DNA from: Variovorax saccharolyticus
GTDB taxonomy: Bacteria > Pseudomonadota > Gammaproteobacteria > Burkholderiales > Burkholderiaceae_C
DNA: 64,000 bases
Reading direction: 5' to 3'
NCBI RefSeq assembly: GCF_030316765.1
Contig: NZ_JASZYT010000001.1
Location: 868,001-932,000, forward strand
Position numbers and translations under genes: made by a program. Below the pieces are notes generated by a model. The model was not told the DNA's origin, did no database searches, and saw only the letters and a program-made list of their open reading frames with translations. Position 1 is the stretch's first letter. Each line of letters starts with the position of its first letter. Below are positions 39,572 to 51,346 of the stretch, piece after piece.

Positions 39572-41266
39572 TCAATACTTGTCGAGCACCGCGCCGGAGC
39601 TGGCGCTCGAGGCATTGAAGGCGAACTTCGCCTGCACGCCGCGCGTGTAGCGTGGCGCCGGTGCCTTCCAGCCTTCGCGCCGCTTGGCGATCTCGGCTTC
39701 CGGCACGTTGAGTTCGAGCTTCAGTTCATGGGCGTCGATGGTGATCGAGTCGCCTTCGTTGACGAAGGCGATGGTGCCGCCGGCCGCCGCCTCGGGCGCC
39801 ACGTGGCCGACCACCATGCCCCAGGTGCCGCCCGAGAAGCGGCCGTCGGTGATGAGGCCGACGCTTTCGCCCAGGCCGGCACCGATCAGCGCGCCCGTGG
39901 GCGCCAGCATCTCGGGCATGCCCGGACCGCCCTTGGGACCCAGGTAGCGCAGCACCATCACGTCGCCGGCCTTGATCTTGCCGTCGAGGATCGCCTGCAG
40001 CGCCGACTGCTCGTCGTCGAAGACGCGCGCCGGGCCGGTGATGACCGGGTTCTTGAGGCCGGTGATCTTGGCCACCGCGCCTTCGGGCGACAGGTTGCCC
40101 TTGAGGATCGCGAGGTGGCCCTCGGCGTACATCGGGTTGCCGATCGGGCGGATCACGTCCTGGTCGGCGCGCGGCTGGTCGGGCACATCTTTCAGCACTT
40201 CGGCGATGGTCTGGCCGCTGATCGTGAGGCAGTCGCCGTGCAGCAGGCCGGCGTTGAGCAGCACCTTCATCACTTGCGGGATGCCGCCGGCCTGGTGCAG
40301 GTCGACCGCCAGGTACTTGCCGCTGGGCTTCAGGTCGCACAGCACCGGCACCTTCTTGCGCATGCGCTCGAAGTCGTCGATCGACCAGTCGACGCCGGCC
40401 GCGTGGGCGATCGCCAGGAAATGCAGCACCGCGTTGGTCGAGCCGCCGGTGGCCATGATGACGGCCACCGCGTTCTCGATCGCCTTCTTGGTCACGATGT
40501 CGCGCGGCTTGATGTCCTTCTTGATCGCCTCGATCAGCACCTTGGCCGACTCCTTGGCCGAGTTGGCCTTCTCGTCGTGCGGATTGGCCATGGTCGACGA
40601 GTAGGGCAGCGAGATGCCCAGCGCCTCGAAGGCCGAGCTCATGGTGTTGGCCGTGTACATGCCGCCGCAGGAGCCGGTGCCGGGGATCGCGCGCATCTCG
40701 ATCTCGCGCAGGTCCTCGTCGCTCAGGTTGCCGGCGGCGTTCTGGCCGACCGCCTCGAACACGCTCACGATGTTGAGGTCCTGGCCCTTGTACCGGCCCG
40801 GCAGGATGGTGCCGCCATAGACATAGATCGCCGGCACGTTGGCGCGCAGCATGCCCATCAGGCCGCCGGGCATGTTCTTGTCGCAGCCGCCGACCACCAG
40901 CACGCCGTCCATCCACTGGCCGCCGACGCAGGTCTCGATGCAGTCGGAAATCACTTCGCGGCTGACCAGCGAGTACTTCATGCCTTCGGTGCCCATCGCC
41001 ATGCCATCGGAAATGGTGGGCGTGCCGAAGACCTGCGCGTTGCCGCCGGCTTCCTCGATGCCTTCGATGGCGGCATCGGCCAGCTTCTGCAGGCCCGAGT
41101 TGCAGGGCGTGATGGTGCTGTGGCCGTTGGCGACGCCGACCATCGGCTTCTTGAAGTCGCCTTCCTGGTAGCCCATGGCGTAGAACATCGAGCGGTTCGG
41201 CGCCCGGCTCTTGCCTTCGACGATGTTGGCGCTGCGGCGGTTGATCTGGATCGGTTTCGTGTCCAT
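39572..41266 (-). CDS. ilvD: Dihydroxy-acid dehydratase
   Basis: Fe-S dehydratase of branched-chain amino-acid synthesis, 564 aa. Cluster-related Cys in [24 protein letters not shown] and [14 protein letters not shown]; the C-terminal block [20 protein letters not shown] holds the catalytic Ser region. The start MDTKPIQIN is preceded by a divergent LysR gene with a 97-bp gap. A 90-bp repeat abuts the 3' end. Confidence 0.95.
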   Translation of the reverse strand: MDTKPIQINRRSANIVEGKSRAPNRSMFYAMGYQEGDFKKPMVGVANGHSTITPCNSGLQKLADAAIEGIEEAGGNAQVFGTPTISDGMAMGTEGMKYSLVSREVISDCIETCVGGQWMDGVLVVGGCDKNMPGGLMGMLRANVPAIYVYGGTILPGRYKGQDLNIVSVFEAVGQNAAGNLSDEDLREIEMRAIPGTGSCGGMYTANTMSSAFEALGISLPYSSTMANPHDEKANSAKESAKVLIEAIKKDIKPRDIVTKKAIENAVAVIMATGGSTNAVLHFLAIAHAAGVDWSIDDFERMRKKVPVLCDLKPSGKYLAVDLHQAGGIPQVMKVLLNAGLLHGDCLTISGQTIAEVLKDVPDQPRADQDVIRPIGNPMYAEGHLAILKGNLSPEGAVAKITGLKNPVITGPARVFDDEQSALQAILDGKIKAGDVMVLRYLGPKGGPGMPEMLAPTGALIGAGLGESVGLITDGRFSGGTWGMVVGHVAPEAAAGGTIAFVNEGDSITIDAHELKLELNVPEAEIAKRREGWKAPAPRYTRGVQAKFAFNASSASSGAVLDKY

Positions 41267-41350
41267 CGTGGTTCTCGCGTTCGTGATCGGGGGGTGCCAA
41301 GTATCGGACGATTGATTGATTGCTTCCAATCCTATTTGTCGGTGCTATTG

Positions 41351-41365
41351 ATATGCTTGGCATAT
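41351..41365. promoter_or_regulatory. Perfect palindrome ATATGC-TTG-GCATAT overlapping the LysR start
   Basis: A 6-bp perfect inverted repeat with a 3-bp spacer, which includes the first two bases of the LysR ATG (41364). It lies in the ilvD/lysR gap and could be an autoregulatory site or a hairpin limiting ribosome access. Confidence 0.5.
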
Positions 41366-42302
41366 GAAAGAAGCAGCAATCGACTTGCGCGCCTGGCGCC
41401 AGTTCGTGGCCGTTGCCGAGGAACTGCACTTCGGCCGTGCCGCGCTGCGGCTGCACATGACCCAGCCGCCGGTCACCCAGGCGATCGCCCAGCTCGAGCG
41501 CACTCTCGGGGTGCTCCTTTTCGACCGCACGCGGCGCCGGGTGGCGCTGACGCCAGCCGGCGAGGCGCTGCTGCCGGAGGTGCGCGAATTGCTGGCGCGC
41601 GCCCAGGCCTTGCCGTCGCGGGCCCGGGCGGCGGCGGCCGGGGAGGTCGGCCGGGTCCGGCTGGCCTTCGTCTCGACCATCGGCTTCGACCAGCTGCCGG
41701 GTTGGGTGCGCGCCTTTCGCGAACACAGTCCGCAGGTGGTGCTCGAACTGGTCGAGGCCACCGGCGACGTGCAACTGCGGGACCTGCAGCGGGGCGACAT
41801 CGATGCCGGCCTCATGCTGCATTCGCCGGGCTTCGCGCCACCGGGGCTCAGCCACCTGCGGGTGGCTGTCGAGCCGCTGGTGCTGGCGCTGCCCGAGCAC
41901 CATCCGCTGGCCGCGGCGCCGCAGTTGCCGTGGGAGGCGGTGCTGGGCGAGCCGCTGGTGATCTTCCCGCGCCGCATCGCGCCCTCGCTGCATGACGCGG
42001 TCTTCGGGCTCTACCACGCGGCCGGCCGGCTGCCGGTGGTGGCGCAGGAAGCGATCCAGATGCAGACCATCGTCAACCTGGTGTCGGCCGGCCTGGGCCT
42101 CGCCTGGGTACCCGAGAGCGTGATGCAGTTTCGCCGCACCGGGGTGGTCTACCGCACGCCCGACAGGGCCGGCGCGCGCGGCAGGAAACAGCCGGCGGTT
42201 CCGCTGTGCGAGACCAGCCTGGTGTGGCTGGAAGGCGACGCGCACCCGGCGCTGGACCGTTTCGTCGCCTTCGTGCGCGAGCGGATGGAGGAGGGCGGCT
42301 GA
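41364..42302 (+). CDS. LysR-family transcriptional regulator
   Basis: A 312-aa LTTR. The N-terminal winged helix (AWRQFVAVAEELHFGRAALRL) is followed by the linker and an effector domain from about residue 95. Divergent orientation with ilvD suggests it may control ilvD, though LTTR targets in this position vary. The start codon overlaps a palindrome. Confidence 0.9.
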   Translation: MKEAAIDLRAWRQFVAVAEELHFGRAALRLHMTQPPVTQAIAQLERTLGVLLFDRTRRRVALTPAGEALLPEVRELLARAQALPSRARAAAAGEVGRVRLAFVSTIGFDQLPGWVRAFREHSPQVVLELVEATGDVQLRDLQRGDIDAGLMLHSPGFAPPGLSHLRVAVEPLVLALPEHHPLAAAPQLPWEAVLGEPLVIFPRRIAPSLHDAVFGLYHAAGRLPVVAQEAIQMQTIVNLVSAGLGLAWVPESVMQFRRTGVVYRTPDRAGARGRKQPAVPLCETSLVWLEGDAHPALDRFVAFVRERMEEGG

Positions 42303-42308
42303 GCGCCC

Positions 42309-42779
42309 TCAGGCTTGCGACTGCGTCTGGAGGTAGTTCTCGAGTCCGACCTTGTCGATCAGGCCGAGCTGCTTCTCGAGCCAGTAGGCGTGGTCTTCCT
42401 CGGTGTCTTTGAGCTGGGCGAGCAGCAGGTCGCGGCTGACGTAGTCGCCGACGCTTTCGCACAGCGCCATGCCCTGCTTGAGCGCCTCGCGCACTTCGTA
42501 TTCGGTGTCCAGGTCTTTCTGCAGCATCTCGGGCACGGTCAGGCCGGGCGTGAATTCCTTCGGACGCATGTCGGGCAGGCCGCCGAGCAGCAGGATGCGG
42601 CGGATCAGCGCGTCGGCGTGCTGGGTTTCCTCCTGCATCTCGTGGTCGAGGCGGGTGTAGAGCCTCACGAAGCCCTGGTCTTCGTAGATGCGGGAATGGA
42701 TGAAGTACTGGTCGCGGGCGGCGAGTTCGCCGCGGACCAGTTGCTTGAAGTAATCGATGACTTGGGGGTTTCCCTGCAT
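42309..42779 (-). CDS. bfr: Bacterioferritin
   Basis: Iron-storage cage protein, 156 aa. Four-helix bundle with di-iron ligands Glu ([11 protein letters not shown]), [11 protein letters not shown] Glu/His in the last helix, and the heme-ligating Met in [13 protein letters not shown]. It is convergent with the LysR gene, separated by six bases. No Fur box is obvious in the short upstream region I inspected. Confidence 0.94.
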   Translation of the reverse strand: MQGNPQVIDYFKQLVRGELAARDQYFIHSRIYEDQGFVRLYTRLDHEMQEETQHADALIRRILLLGGLPDMRPKEFTPGLTVPEMLQKDLDTEYEVREALKQGMALCESVGDYVSRDLLLAQLKDTEEDHAYWLEKQLGLIDKVGLENYLQTQSQA

Positions 42780-42926
42780 TGCAGTGTTTTCTTGTTCTGG
42801 TAGCCCGCTAGTATCGGCGCCGAATCTGCCGCTGTCGACCGATTCCCATGCGCACGCGGTCTGCATGGGTCTGTGTATCAGAAGCGTTCGCATTGAGGGC
42901 TCCGCGCGGGGCGGCACAATCGCCCC

Positions 42927-43754
42927 ATGCTCATGTACCCGCAGATCAACCCCGTCGCGCTGCAGCTCGGACCGATCGCCATCCACTGGTATGGCCTGAC
43001 CTACCTGGCGGCCTTCGCGCTGTTCTATTTTCTCGGCACCCGCCGGCTCCGGCACGAACCCTTCCGCTCGATCACCGGCCCCGGCGCCTGGACTCGCAAG
43101 GACGTCGAGGACATCCTCTTCCTCGGCGTGATGGGCGTGATCGTCGGCGGCCGGCTCGGCTACTGCCTGTTCTACAAGCCGGGCTACTACCTGGCCAACC
43201 CGCTCGAGATCTTCTTCGTCTGGCAGGGCGGCATGAGCTTCCACGGCGGGCTGCTCGGCGTGATCGCGTCGATGGTGTGGTTCTCGCGCTCGCGCGCGCG
43301 GCCGTTCTGGCAGGTGATGGATTTCGTCGCGCCCTGCGTGCCGACCGGTCTGGCTGCCGGGAGGGTGGGCAACTTCATCAACGGCGAACTGTGGGGCCGC
43401 TTCAGCAGCCCGGAGCTGCCCTGGGGCATGGTGTTCCCGCAGAGCGGCTCGATGCTGCCGCGCCATCCGTCGCAGGTCTACCAGTTCCTGCTGGAGGGCC
43501 TGCTGCTGTTCGCGCTGCTGTGGCTCTACGCGCGCAAGGACCGCCTCGAGCGCCGGGTGTCGGCCGTGTTCCTGATCGGCTACGGCGCCATGCGCTTCAT
43601 CGCCGAGTATTTCCGCGAGCCCGACGACTTCCTCGGCCTGCTGGCGCTCAACATGAGCATGGGCCAGTGGCTGTGCGTTCCGATGATCGCCTTCGGCATC
43701 TGGCTCTATGCCAGTGCGCGCCCCGCGCCGGTGGCCGGGGCGGTGCGCGGTTGA
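42927..43754 (+). CDS. lgt: Prolipoprotein diacylglyceryl transferase
   Basis: Inner-membrane enzyme that transfers diacylglycerol to the Cys of lipoprotein precursors, 275 aa with seven helices. Motifs: [15 protein letters not shown], the Lgt signature [14 protein letters not shown], and [13 protein letters not shown] with the catalytic His. Start MLMYPQINP, the usual family N-terminus. Confidence 0.95.
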   Translation: MLMYPQINPVALQLGPIAIHWYGLTYLAAFALFYFLGTRRLRHEPFRSITGPGAWTRKDVEDILFLGVMGVIVGGRLGYCLFYKPGYYLANPLEIFFVWQGGMSFHGGLLGVIASMVWFSRSRARPFWQVMDFVAPCVPTGLAAGRVGNFINGELWGRFSSPELPWGMVFPQSGSMLPRHPSQVYQFLLEGLLLFALLWLYARKDRLERRVSAVFLIGYGAMRFIAEYFREPDDFLGLLALNMSMGQWLCVPMIAFGIWLYASARPAPVAGAVRG

Positions 43755-43827
43755 GCGCTCGCGATCCGGGAGCGCGCGGGTATCCACCGACGCCATGAGG
43801 CGTTGCGCGCCGGCGCCCGAGTTCTCA

Positions 43828-43843
43828 TAATTACGCGTAATTA
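43828..43843. promoter_or_regulatory. 16-bp perfect palindrome TAATTACGCGTAATTA, operator of the malonate operon
   Basis: Perfectly symmetric site 14 bp upstream of the GntR regulator ATG. FadR-subfamily GntR regulators bind such short palindromes at their own promoters, so this is a strong autoregulation candidate for the malonate operon. Confidence 0.7.
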
Positions 43844-43856
43844 CGACAGCCCGAGC

Positions 43857-44525
43857 ATGCGCCTGGTCCAGAACTCCTTGCACCACGAAGTCGCCGCCAC
43901 CCTGCGCGAAGAGATCTTCGGCGGAGTGCTGGCGCCGGGTGCCTTCATCGACGAGGCCGCGGTCTGCGACCGGCTGCAGATCTCGCGCACGCCCTTGCGC
44001 GAGGCGCTCAAGGTGCTGACCGCCGAGGGCCTGCTGCGGCACGAGCCGCGCCGTGGCTGCTTCGTCGCCGAGGTCACGCAGCGCGACCTCGACGAGATCT
44101 TCCCGGTGATCGCGCTGCTCGAGGGCCGCTGCGCCTGGGAGGCCGCGCGCAACGCCAGCGATGCCGATCTGGACGCGCTCGAGGCGCTGCACGACCGGCT
44201 CGCCAAGCACGCTCGGGCCCGGCGCATCAACGACTACTACGCGACCAACTTCGCGATCCACGAGGCGATCATCATGCTGGCCGACAATCGCTGGCTGACG
44301 CAGGTGATCGGCGATCTGCGCAAGATCCTCAAGCTGGCGCGCCAGCAGCAGCTGCATGCACCGGGCCGGCTGGACCAGAGCCTGTCCGAGCATCTCGCGG
44401 TGTTCGCCGCACTCAAGGCGCGCGACAGCGACGGCGCCGAGGCGGCCATGCGCACCCACCTGAACCGCCAGCGCGAGGCCCTGCGGGCGGTCGCGCTGCA
44501 ACAGAAAGCGAAGCTCATCACATGA
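43857..44525 (+). CDS. GntR-family regulator (FadR/FCD type), likely malonate repressor
   Basis: A 222-aa regulator. Winged helix with the GntR recognition block [23 protein letters not shown], then a helical FCD ligand domain from about residue 80 with metal-binding His/Asp ([19 protein letters not shown]). An earlier in-frame start at 43803 would place the palindrome inside the gene, so the ATG at 43857 is preferred. It resembles MatR, which controls malonate genes in rhizobia, and its stop overlaps the decarboxylase start. Called by context; ligand unproven. Confidence 0.82.
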   Translation: MRLVQNSLHHEVAATLREEIFGGVLAPGAFIDEAAVCDRLQISRTPLREALKVLTAEGLLRHEPRRGCFVAEVTQRDLDEIFPVIALLEGRCAWEAARNASDADLDALEALHDRLAKHARARRINDYYATNFAIHEAIIMLADNRWLTQVIGDLRKILKLARQQQLHAPGRLDQSLSEHLAVFAALKARDSDGAEAAMRTHLNRQREALRAVALQQKAKLIT

Positions 44526-45982
44526 ATGCGAGCGACTGGATCACGCGCGGCGTCTCGCTGCTGCGGCCGGGCCATCCGCCCGGCGGCAAGAAGTCGGCCG
44601 CCGATGCGAGCAAGACGAAGAAGATCGGTGCCGGCCCCCGGCCGCTGACCGAGCGGCTCGAGGCCACGCTGCGACGGCCCGGCGAGGCGCTGGCGCCCAG
44701 GGCCTTGCGCCGTGCGCTGGTCGAGCTGCAGGCGGTGGTCGACCCCCGGATCAGCGAGGTCGAGGCCGGACGCCGCGCCCATGCGGTGGTGCAGTGGTAC
44801 GGCGCGCGCGAACTCGACGAGCGGCGGGACATCTGGCTGCTCATGAGCGAGCGTTTCGCACCCGACGTGCAACAGCTCAGCACCGCCCGCGACCGGCACG
44901 AGGCGGCGGTCGGCACGCCCGACGAAGGGCAGGCCGAGATCGGGTTGCGGCGCGCGCTGGCCTCGCCGCGCGCGCGGCTGCTGCAACGCTTTGCGATCGA
45001 TCCCGAAGGCATGCGCTTCCTGGTCGACCTGCGCGCGGAGCTGTTGCCGCACCTCAAGGGCGATCGGCGTCTGCTGCCGCTCGACGCCGAGCTCGAGCAT
45101 CTGTTCTCGACCTGGTTCGACATGGCCTTCCTCGACCTGCGGCGCATCAGCTGGGACTCTCCGGCCTCGCTGATCGAGAAGCTGATCCAGTACGAGGCGG
45201 TGCACGACATCAAGAGCTGGGCCGACGTCAAGAACCGGCTCGACAGCGACCGCCGCTGCTATGGTTTCTTCCATCCGCGGCTGCCCAACACGCCGCTGAT
45301 CTTCGTCGAGGTGGCGCTGGTCGACCGCATCAGCGAGGGCATCGTTCCGCTGCTCGACGAGGCCGCCGCGCTGGTGCGGCCGGACAAGGCGACGACCGCG
45401 ATCTTCTATTCGATCAGCAACACGCAGACCGGTCTGCGGGGCGTCAGCTTCGGCGACTCGCTGATCAAGCGCGTGGTCGAGACCTTGCAGGAAGAGCTGC
45501 CGCGCCTGAAGACCTTCGCGACCCTGTCGCCGATTCCCGGATCCCGCGCCTGGCTGGCCAGGCATGCGACCGGCATCGTCGAGCGGCTCGACGAGAAGCG
45601 CGCCGCGGAGCTGGGCCGCGCGGTCGGCTCGCTGCCGCCGACCGGCGAGCGCTTCCTCGCCGCCGCCGAGGACGCTCATGCGCTCGATGCCAAGTCTCCG
45701 GTGCGCCAACTGCTGATGAACGCGGCCGCCGAATACCTCGGGCGCGCCATGGTCGATGGCAAGCCGGCCGATCCGGTGGCGCGTTTCCATCTGGGCAACG
45801 GGTCGCGGGTGGAGCGGCTCAACTGGGGTGGCGACCCGTCGCCGAAGGGGCTCAGGCAGTCCTACGGCCTGATGGTCAACTACCTCTACGATCTCAAGCG
45901 GCTCGACAAGCACCGCACGCTGCTCGCGCAGGGCAAGGTGGCGGTCTCGAGCAGCATCGACGACCTGTTCCTGAAGAGCTGA
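44522..45982 (+). CDS. matA: Malonyl-CoA decarboxylase
   Basis: Decarboxylates malonyl-CoA to acetyl-CoA, 486 aa, like Rhizobium MatA. N-terminal helical domain with a low-complexity start; C-terminal catalytic domain of the acetyltransferase-like fold with active-site Ser in [18 protein letters not shown] and His in [19 protein letters not shown], followed by [16 protein letters not shown]. The ATG overlaps the regulator stop (ATGA). First enzyme gene of the operon. Confidence 0.92.
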   Translation: MNASDWITRGVSLLRPGHPPGGKKSAADASKTKKIGAGPRPLTERLEATLRRPGEALAPRALRRALVELQAVVDPRISEVEAGRRAHAVVQWYGARELDERRDIWLLMSERFAPDVQQLSTARDRHEAAVGTPDEGQAEIGLRRALASPRARLLQRFAIDPEGMRFLVDLRAELLPHLKGDRRLLPLDAELEHLFSTWFDMAFLDLRRISWDSPASLIEKLIQYEAVHDIKSWADVKNRLDSDRRCYGFFHPRLPNTPLIFVEVALVDRISEGIVPLLDEAAALVRPDKATTAIFYSISNTQTGLRGVSFGDSLIKRVVETLQEELPRLKTFATLSPIPGSRAWLARHATGIVERLDEKRAAELGRAVGSLPPTGERFLAAAEDAHALDAKSPVRQLLMNAAAEYLGRAMVDGKPADPVARFHLGNGSRVERLNWGGDPSPKGLRQSYGLMVNYLYDLKRLDKHRTLLAQGKVAVSSSIDDLFLKS

Positions 45983-46054
45983 GTCAAGACCGATCCGGCA
46001 TGGGCGCGCGGGCTCGCGGCGCAACAGAGTTCAAACAACGACAGGAGACAAGCG

Positions 46055-47041
46055 ATGATTCCAGTATTTCAACGGCGCGACGTGCTGCGCCTGGCAGCGG
46101 CGAGCGCCGCAGTTGTGGCGGGCGGCGCACGCGCGCAATCGAACTGGCCGACCCGGCCGGTGACGATGATCGTGCCGTTCCCGGCCGGCGGCGGCACCGA
46201 TGCCTTCGCGCGGCCGCTGTCGGCGCAGTTCTCCAAGCTCACCGGGCAAACGCTGGTGATCGACAACCGCGGGGGCGCCGGCGGCACCCTGGGTGCGACC
46301 ATCGCGGCCAAGGCGGCACCGGACGGCTACACGCTCTTCATGGGCGCCGTGCATCACGCGATCGCGCCGTCGGTCTATCCCAAGCTCGACTACGACATCG
46401 AGAAGGATTTCGTGCCGCTGCTGCTGTTGGCCAACGTGCCGCAGGTGGTGGTGGTGAATCCGAAGCGGGTGAGCGACACCACGCTGAAGGCCTTCGTCGC
46501 CAACGTCAAGCAGAACCCGGGCAAGCTCAACTACGCGTCGGCCGGCGCCGGCACCTCGCATCACCTGGCGGGCGAGTTGTTCAAGATCCAGACCGGTACC
46601 TATATCACGCACATTCCCTATCGCGGTGCGGGGCCGGCGCTGCAGGACCTGATCGCCGGCAATGTCGACGTGATGTTCGATGGGCTCGGGTCCTCGGCCC
46701 AGCACATCAAGGCCGGCCGGATCAAGGCGCTGATGGTCGCCGGCAGCAAGCGCAACCCGGCCTTTCCAGACGTGCCTTGCGCCGCCGAGGTCGGCCTGCC
46801 CGACTACACCGTGACCACCTGGTACGGCCTGTGGGCGCCCAAGGGGACGCCCGCGGACGTGCAGGCGAAGATCATCGACGACATGAAGAAGGCGCTCGCC
46901 AGCGACGAGCTGAAGACCATCTGGTCCAGCAACGGTTCGGAGATCCCGAACGTCACGGGCGCAGCCTACGCCGCCTTCGTGAACGCGGAGATCAAGCGCT
47001 GGGCCGTGGTGGTCAAGGCCTCGGGGGCCAAGCTCGAATGA
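46055..47041 (+). CDS. Tripartite tricarboxylate-type substrate-binding protein (Bug family)
   Basis: A 328-aa exported binding protein with a signal peptide ending GGARA and the Bug-family start WPTRPVTMIVPFPAGGGTDAFAR. Typical strands and loops: NRGGAGGTLGATIAAKAAPDGYTL, THIPYRGAGPALQDLIAGNVDVMF and WYGLWAPKGTP. Bug proteins bind organic acids for TctAB or other transport or signalling. Inside a malonate operon with no permease gene, malonate or a related acid is the likely ligand (inference). The matA-to-gene gap is 72 bp. Confidence 0.88.
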   Translation: MIPVFQRRDVLRLAAASAAVVAGGARAQSNWPTRPVTMIVPFPAGGGTDAFARPLSAQFSKLTGQTLVIDNRGGAGGTLGATIAAKAAPDGYTLFMGAVHHAIAPSVYPKLDYDIEKDFVPLLLLANVPQVVVVNPKRVSDTTLKAFVANVKQNPGKLNYASAGAGTSHHLAGELFKIQTGTYITHIPYRGAGPALQDLIAGNVDVMFDGLGSSAQHIKAGRIKALMVAGSKRNPAFPDVPCAAEVGLPDYTVTTWYGLWAPKGTPADVQAKIIDDMKKALASDELKTIWSSNGSEIPNVTGAAYAAFVNAEIKRWAVVVKASGAKLE

Positions 47042-47069
47042 GCGCGGTTTGCCGAGCGTGGGGGATCGC

Positions 47070-47846
47070 ATGACTGCTTCGATCTCCCTGCACTTCGAGG
47101 GGCCGCTGGCCTTCGTCACCCTGTCGAATCCCGGCCGGCTCAACGCGATGACGCGCGGCATGTGGCGCGAACTGCGAGAAGCCTTCGAGCGGCTGGCCCG
47201 CATGCCGGCGCTGCGCTGCGTGATCGTCGGCGGGGAGGGCGGCGCCTTCTGCGCCGGCGGCGACATCTCCGAATACCCTTCGTTCCGTTTCGATGTCGCC
47301 CGCCTGCGGGCGTTCCACGAGGACGAGGTCTGGGCCGCGCTGGCGGCGATGCTGGCGTGTGAGCTGCCGCTGGTGGCCCGCATCGAAGGGGCCTGCATGG
47401 GCGCAGGGCTCGAGATCGCGAGCTGCTGCGACATCCGCCTGTCCGCCGCATCGGCGAAGTTCGGCGCGCCGATCGCCAAGCTCGGATTCCCGATGGCGCC
47501 GCGCGAGGCGGCGCTGGTGCAGGGCGCGATCGGCGACGCGCTGGCGCGCGACATGCTGCTGGCCGCCGGCATCCACGGCGCGCAGCGCCTGCTGGAGGCC
47601 GGCTTCCTGCTGAGCCTGCTGCCCGACGCCGACCTGGAGGCAGCGGTGCTGGCGCATGCGCGCCGGATCGCGACGCTGGCGCCCACGGCCGCCCGCCTCA
47701 ACAAGGCCACTTTCGCCGCCTTGCGGCAAGCCGGCGCGCAGCAGGCGGCCGCGCCGCTGGTGGCGAGCGCCTACGATTACGCCGACTCCGCCGAGCACCG
47801 CGAAGGCATCGCCGCCTTCCTCGACAAGCGGACGCCGAGCTTCTGA
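47070..47846 (+). CDS. Enoyl-CoA hydratase/isomerase family protein
   Basis: A crotonase-fold protein of 258 aa. Oxyanion-hole segments EGGAFCAGGDISEY and GACMGAGLEIASCCDIRLSA are clear; the position of the first catalytic Glu is occupied in GLEIAS-region and the second in FPMAPREAAL, so hydratase activity is plausible. The ATG at 47070 is preferred over a TTG at 47049. Its role in malonate use is not obvious; it may act on a substituted malonyl-CoA or acyl-CoA. Confidence 0.82.
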   Translation: MTASISLHFEGPLAFVTLSNPGRLNAMTRGMWRELREAFERLARMPALRCVIVGGEGGAFCAGGDISEYPSFRFDVARLRAFHEDEVWAALAAMLACELPLVARIEGACMGAGLEIASCCDIRLSAASAKFGAPIAKLGFPMAPREAALVQGAIGDALARDMLLAAGIHGAQRLLEAGFLLSLLPDADLEAAVLAHARRIATLAPTAARLNKATFAALRQAGAQQAAAPLVASAYDYADSAEHREGIAAFLDKRTPSF

Positions 47847-47859
47847 TTTCGACATCGAC

Positions 47860-49422
<1,563 letters not shown>

Positions 49423-49434
49423 GGCGCTTGCGCG

Positions 49435-49860
49435 CTACTGGACCAGCAGCACGGAGATGTCGGTCTCGGCCACCACCTTGGTGGCGACGGAGCCCATCAG
49501 CGCGCGGCCGAAAAGGCCGTGGCCGTGCGTGCCCATCACGATCAGTTCGACGCCGTTCGCATTGGCGGCCTTGAGGATCTCCTCGGCGGCGTGGCCGTGG
49601 CGCTGGTCGACGGTGTAGCCGGTGATGCCGGCCTTCGCCAGTGCCGCCTTGACCGGCTCGATGACCTTGGACGTTTCCTCGGCGTAGTAGTCCTGCACGA
49701 TCTCCTTGCTCAGGTGGCGCGTGACATGGCCGGGAACGCCGACGCACACGTGCACCACCACCAGCTGGTTGCCGTCCAGGAACATGCTGCGATGCTTCGC
49801 CAGGTAGTCGAGCGCCTTTTGCGTATGGGCGCTGCCGTCGACGGCGATCAGGATCTTCAT
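49435..49860 (-). CDS. Universal stress protein
   Basis: A 141-aa UspA-fold protein. It begins MKILIAVDGSAHTQKALDYL and carries the ATP-binding-type loop GTHGHGLFGRALMGSVATKV (G-2X-G-9X-G(S/T)), implying the nucleotide-binding subclass. A second Usp gene lies 66 bp upstream on the same strand, convergent with matB. Confidence 0.9.
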   Translation of the reverse strand: MKILIAVDGSAHTQKALDYLAKHRSMFLDGNQLVVVHVCVGVPGHVTRHLSKEIVQDYYAEETSKVIEPVKAALAKAGITGYTVDQRHGHAAEEILKAANANGVELIVMGTHGHGLFGRALMGSVATKVVAETDISVLLVQ

Positions 49861-49926
49861 GCGTAGCCTCTCGATGTTTCTCTTGTGCGCGGTGAACGGA
49901 CCGCGTGCCGTGGTTATAAACCGGAC

Positions 49927-50370
49927 TCAGCGCAGGACCAAGACCGGCAGATCCGAATGGGTCAGCACATGCTGGGTCTCGCTGCCCAGCAGCAGCCGCT
50001 TGATGCCCTGGCGGCCGTGCGAGGCCATCACGATCATGTCGCTCTCGTGCTTCTTGGCGGCGGCGACGATGGCGTCGCCGACCAGATCGGCGCTGACGGT
50101 CGTGGTCTGGATCTTGACCCCGCTGGCCTGTGCCTGCGCGGCGATCTCGTCGAGCGTGGCCTGCGCCGCCTCGGCCCATTGCTTCTCGATGCGCCCGATG
50201 TCCTCGGGCGTGAAGACCGCGGCGCCGTCGAAGTAGTTGGTGGGGTAGCGCGGCACCACGGTCAGGGCGACCAGCTCTGCACCGTTCTGTGCCGCCAGCG
50301 CGATGGCGCTGGCCACGGCCTTCTTGGACAACGGCGAGCCGTCGGTGGCGACCAGGATTCGCTTGAACAT
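49927..50370 (-). CDS. Universal stress protein
   Basis: A 147-aa UspA-fold protein, MFKRILVATDGSPLSKKAVASAI at the start and ASHGRQGIKRLLLGSETQHVL as the nucleotide loop. It is of the same type as the 141-aa neighbour but clearly divergent in the middle. The pair likely arose by old duplication and responds to starvation or respiratory stress (family knowledge). Confidence 0.9.
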   Translation of the reverse strand: MFKRILVATDGSPLSKKAVASAIALAAQNGAELVALTVVPRYPTNYFDGAAVFTPEDIGRIEKQWAEAAQATLDEIAAQAQASGVKIQTTTVSADLVGDAIVAAAKKHESDMIVMASHGRQGIKRLLLGSETQHVLTHSDLPVLVLR

Positions 50371-50467
50371 GATGGCTCCTGTGGTTGGACCATCGGGAGC
50401 TTAATACAACGGCCGTCCAGGCCTGTTTGATTCAGGTCAAAGGGCGGGGGGAATCCGCCCGACCCGC

Positions 50468-51283
50468 TCAGCCGCGCAGCCCCTTCCAGAGCATGTAGGC
50501 GGCCAGCAGGTAGAGGATGCTCGCGAAGATGCGCTTGAGCTTGCTGACCGGCAGGCTGTGGGCGGCGCGTGCGCCCAGCGGCGCGACGATGAAGCTGCAG
50601 ACCGCGATCACCGCCAGCGCCGGCAGCCAGATGTAGCCGAAGGAGCCGGCCGGCAGGTTCTGCACCGACTGGCCGCTGGCCACGTAGCCGACCACGTTGG
50701 CGACCGCGATCGGGAAGCCCAGCGCGGCGCTGGTGGCGACCGCGTTGTGGATCGCGACGTTGCACCAGGTCATGAAGGGCACGCTGATGAAGCCGCCGCC
50801 GGCACCGACCAGGCCGGAGATGAAGCCGATCGCGCCGCCGGCGCCGAACTGGCCCGCGGTGCCCGGCATCTGGCGCGTGGGCTTGGGCTTCTTGTCGAGG
50901 AACATCTGGGTCGCCGAGAAGCCGACGAAGAGCGCGAAGAAGATGGCCAGCGCGGTGCCCTTCAGCAGGCTGAAGACGCCGAGGCTGCCGATCAGGCTGC
51001 CGATCACGATGCCGGGCGCCAGCCGTCGGACGATGTCCCAGCGCACCGCGCCGCGCTTGCGATGGGCGCGCACGCTCGAGATCGAAGTGAAGATGATGGT
51101 CGCCATCGAGGTCGCGATCGCCATCTTGACCGACAGGTCGGCAGCGACGCCGCGGTGGCCGAGGATGATCGTGATGAAAGGCACCATCAGCATGCCGCCG
51201 CCAATGCCGAGCAGGCCGGCGAGGAATCCGGTGCCGACGCCGAGCAGCGCGAGTTCGGCGATCAACAGGGGTTCGATCAACAT
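50468..51283 (-). CDS. TauE/SafE-family sulfite/organosulfonate exporter-like permease
   Basis: An inner-membrane protein of 271 aa with about eight helices and the duplicated TauE motif: GFLAGLLGIGGGMLMVPF near residue 20 and GAIGFISGLVGAGGGFISVPF in the second half. TauE proteins export sulfite, sulfoacetate or related anions; the specific substrate is unknown. The start lies 14 bp after a terminator that ends the 6S RNA transcript. Confidence 0.88.
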   Translation of the reverse strand: MLIEPLLIAELALLGVGTGFLAGLLGIGGGMLMVPFITIILGHRGVAADLSVKMAIATSMATIIFTSISSVRAHRKRGAVRWDIVRRLAPGIVIGSLIGSLGVFSLLKGTALAIFFALFVGFSATQMFLDKKPKPTRQMPGTAGQFGAGGAIGFISGLVGAGGGFISVPFMTWCNVAIHNAVATSAALGFPIAVANVVGYVASGQSVQNLPAGSFGYIWLPALAVIAVCSFIVAPLGARAAHSLPVSKLKRIFASILYLLAAYMLWKGLRG

Positions 51284-51297
51284 TCGCAGAAATCCAG

Positions 51298-51331
51298 AAA
51301 AAAGCCACGGCGCCCGTCACGGGGCCGTGGC
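51298..51331 (-). terminator. Rho-independent terminator of 6S RNA
   Basis: Perfect 8-bp stem GCCACGGC/GCCGTGGC (minus strand), followed by six T. It sits 16 nt past the 3' end of the 6S RNA and just before the TauE-like gene. Confidence 0.8.
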
Positions 51332-51346
51332 TGTCAGGGAAAGGGT

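Noticed and set aside
49435..50370. Tandem duplication of Usp genes as a recent event
   Set aside because: The two products differ clearly through most of their length, so the duplication is old or they were acquired separately.
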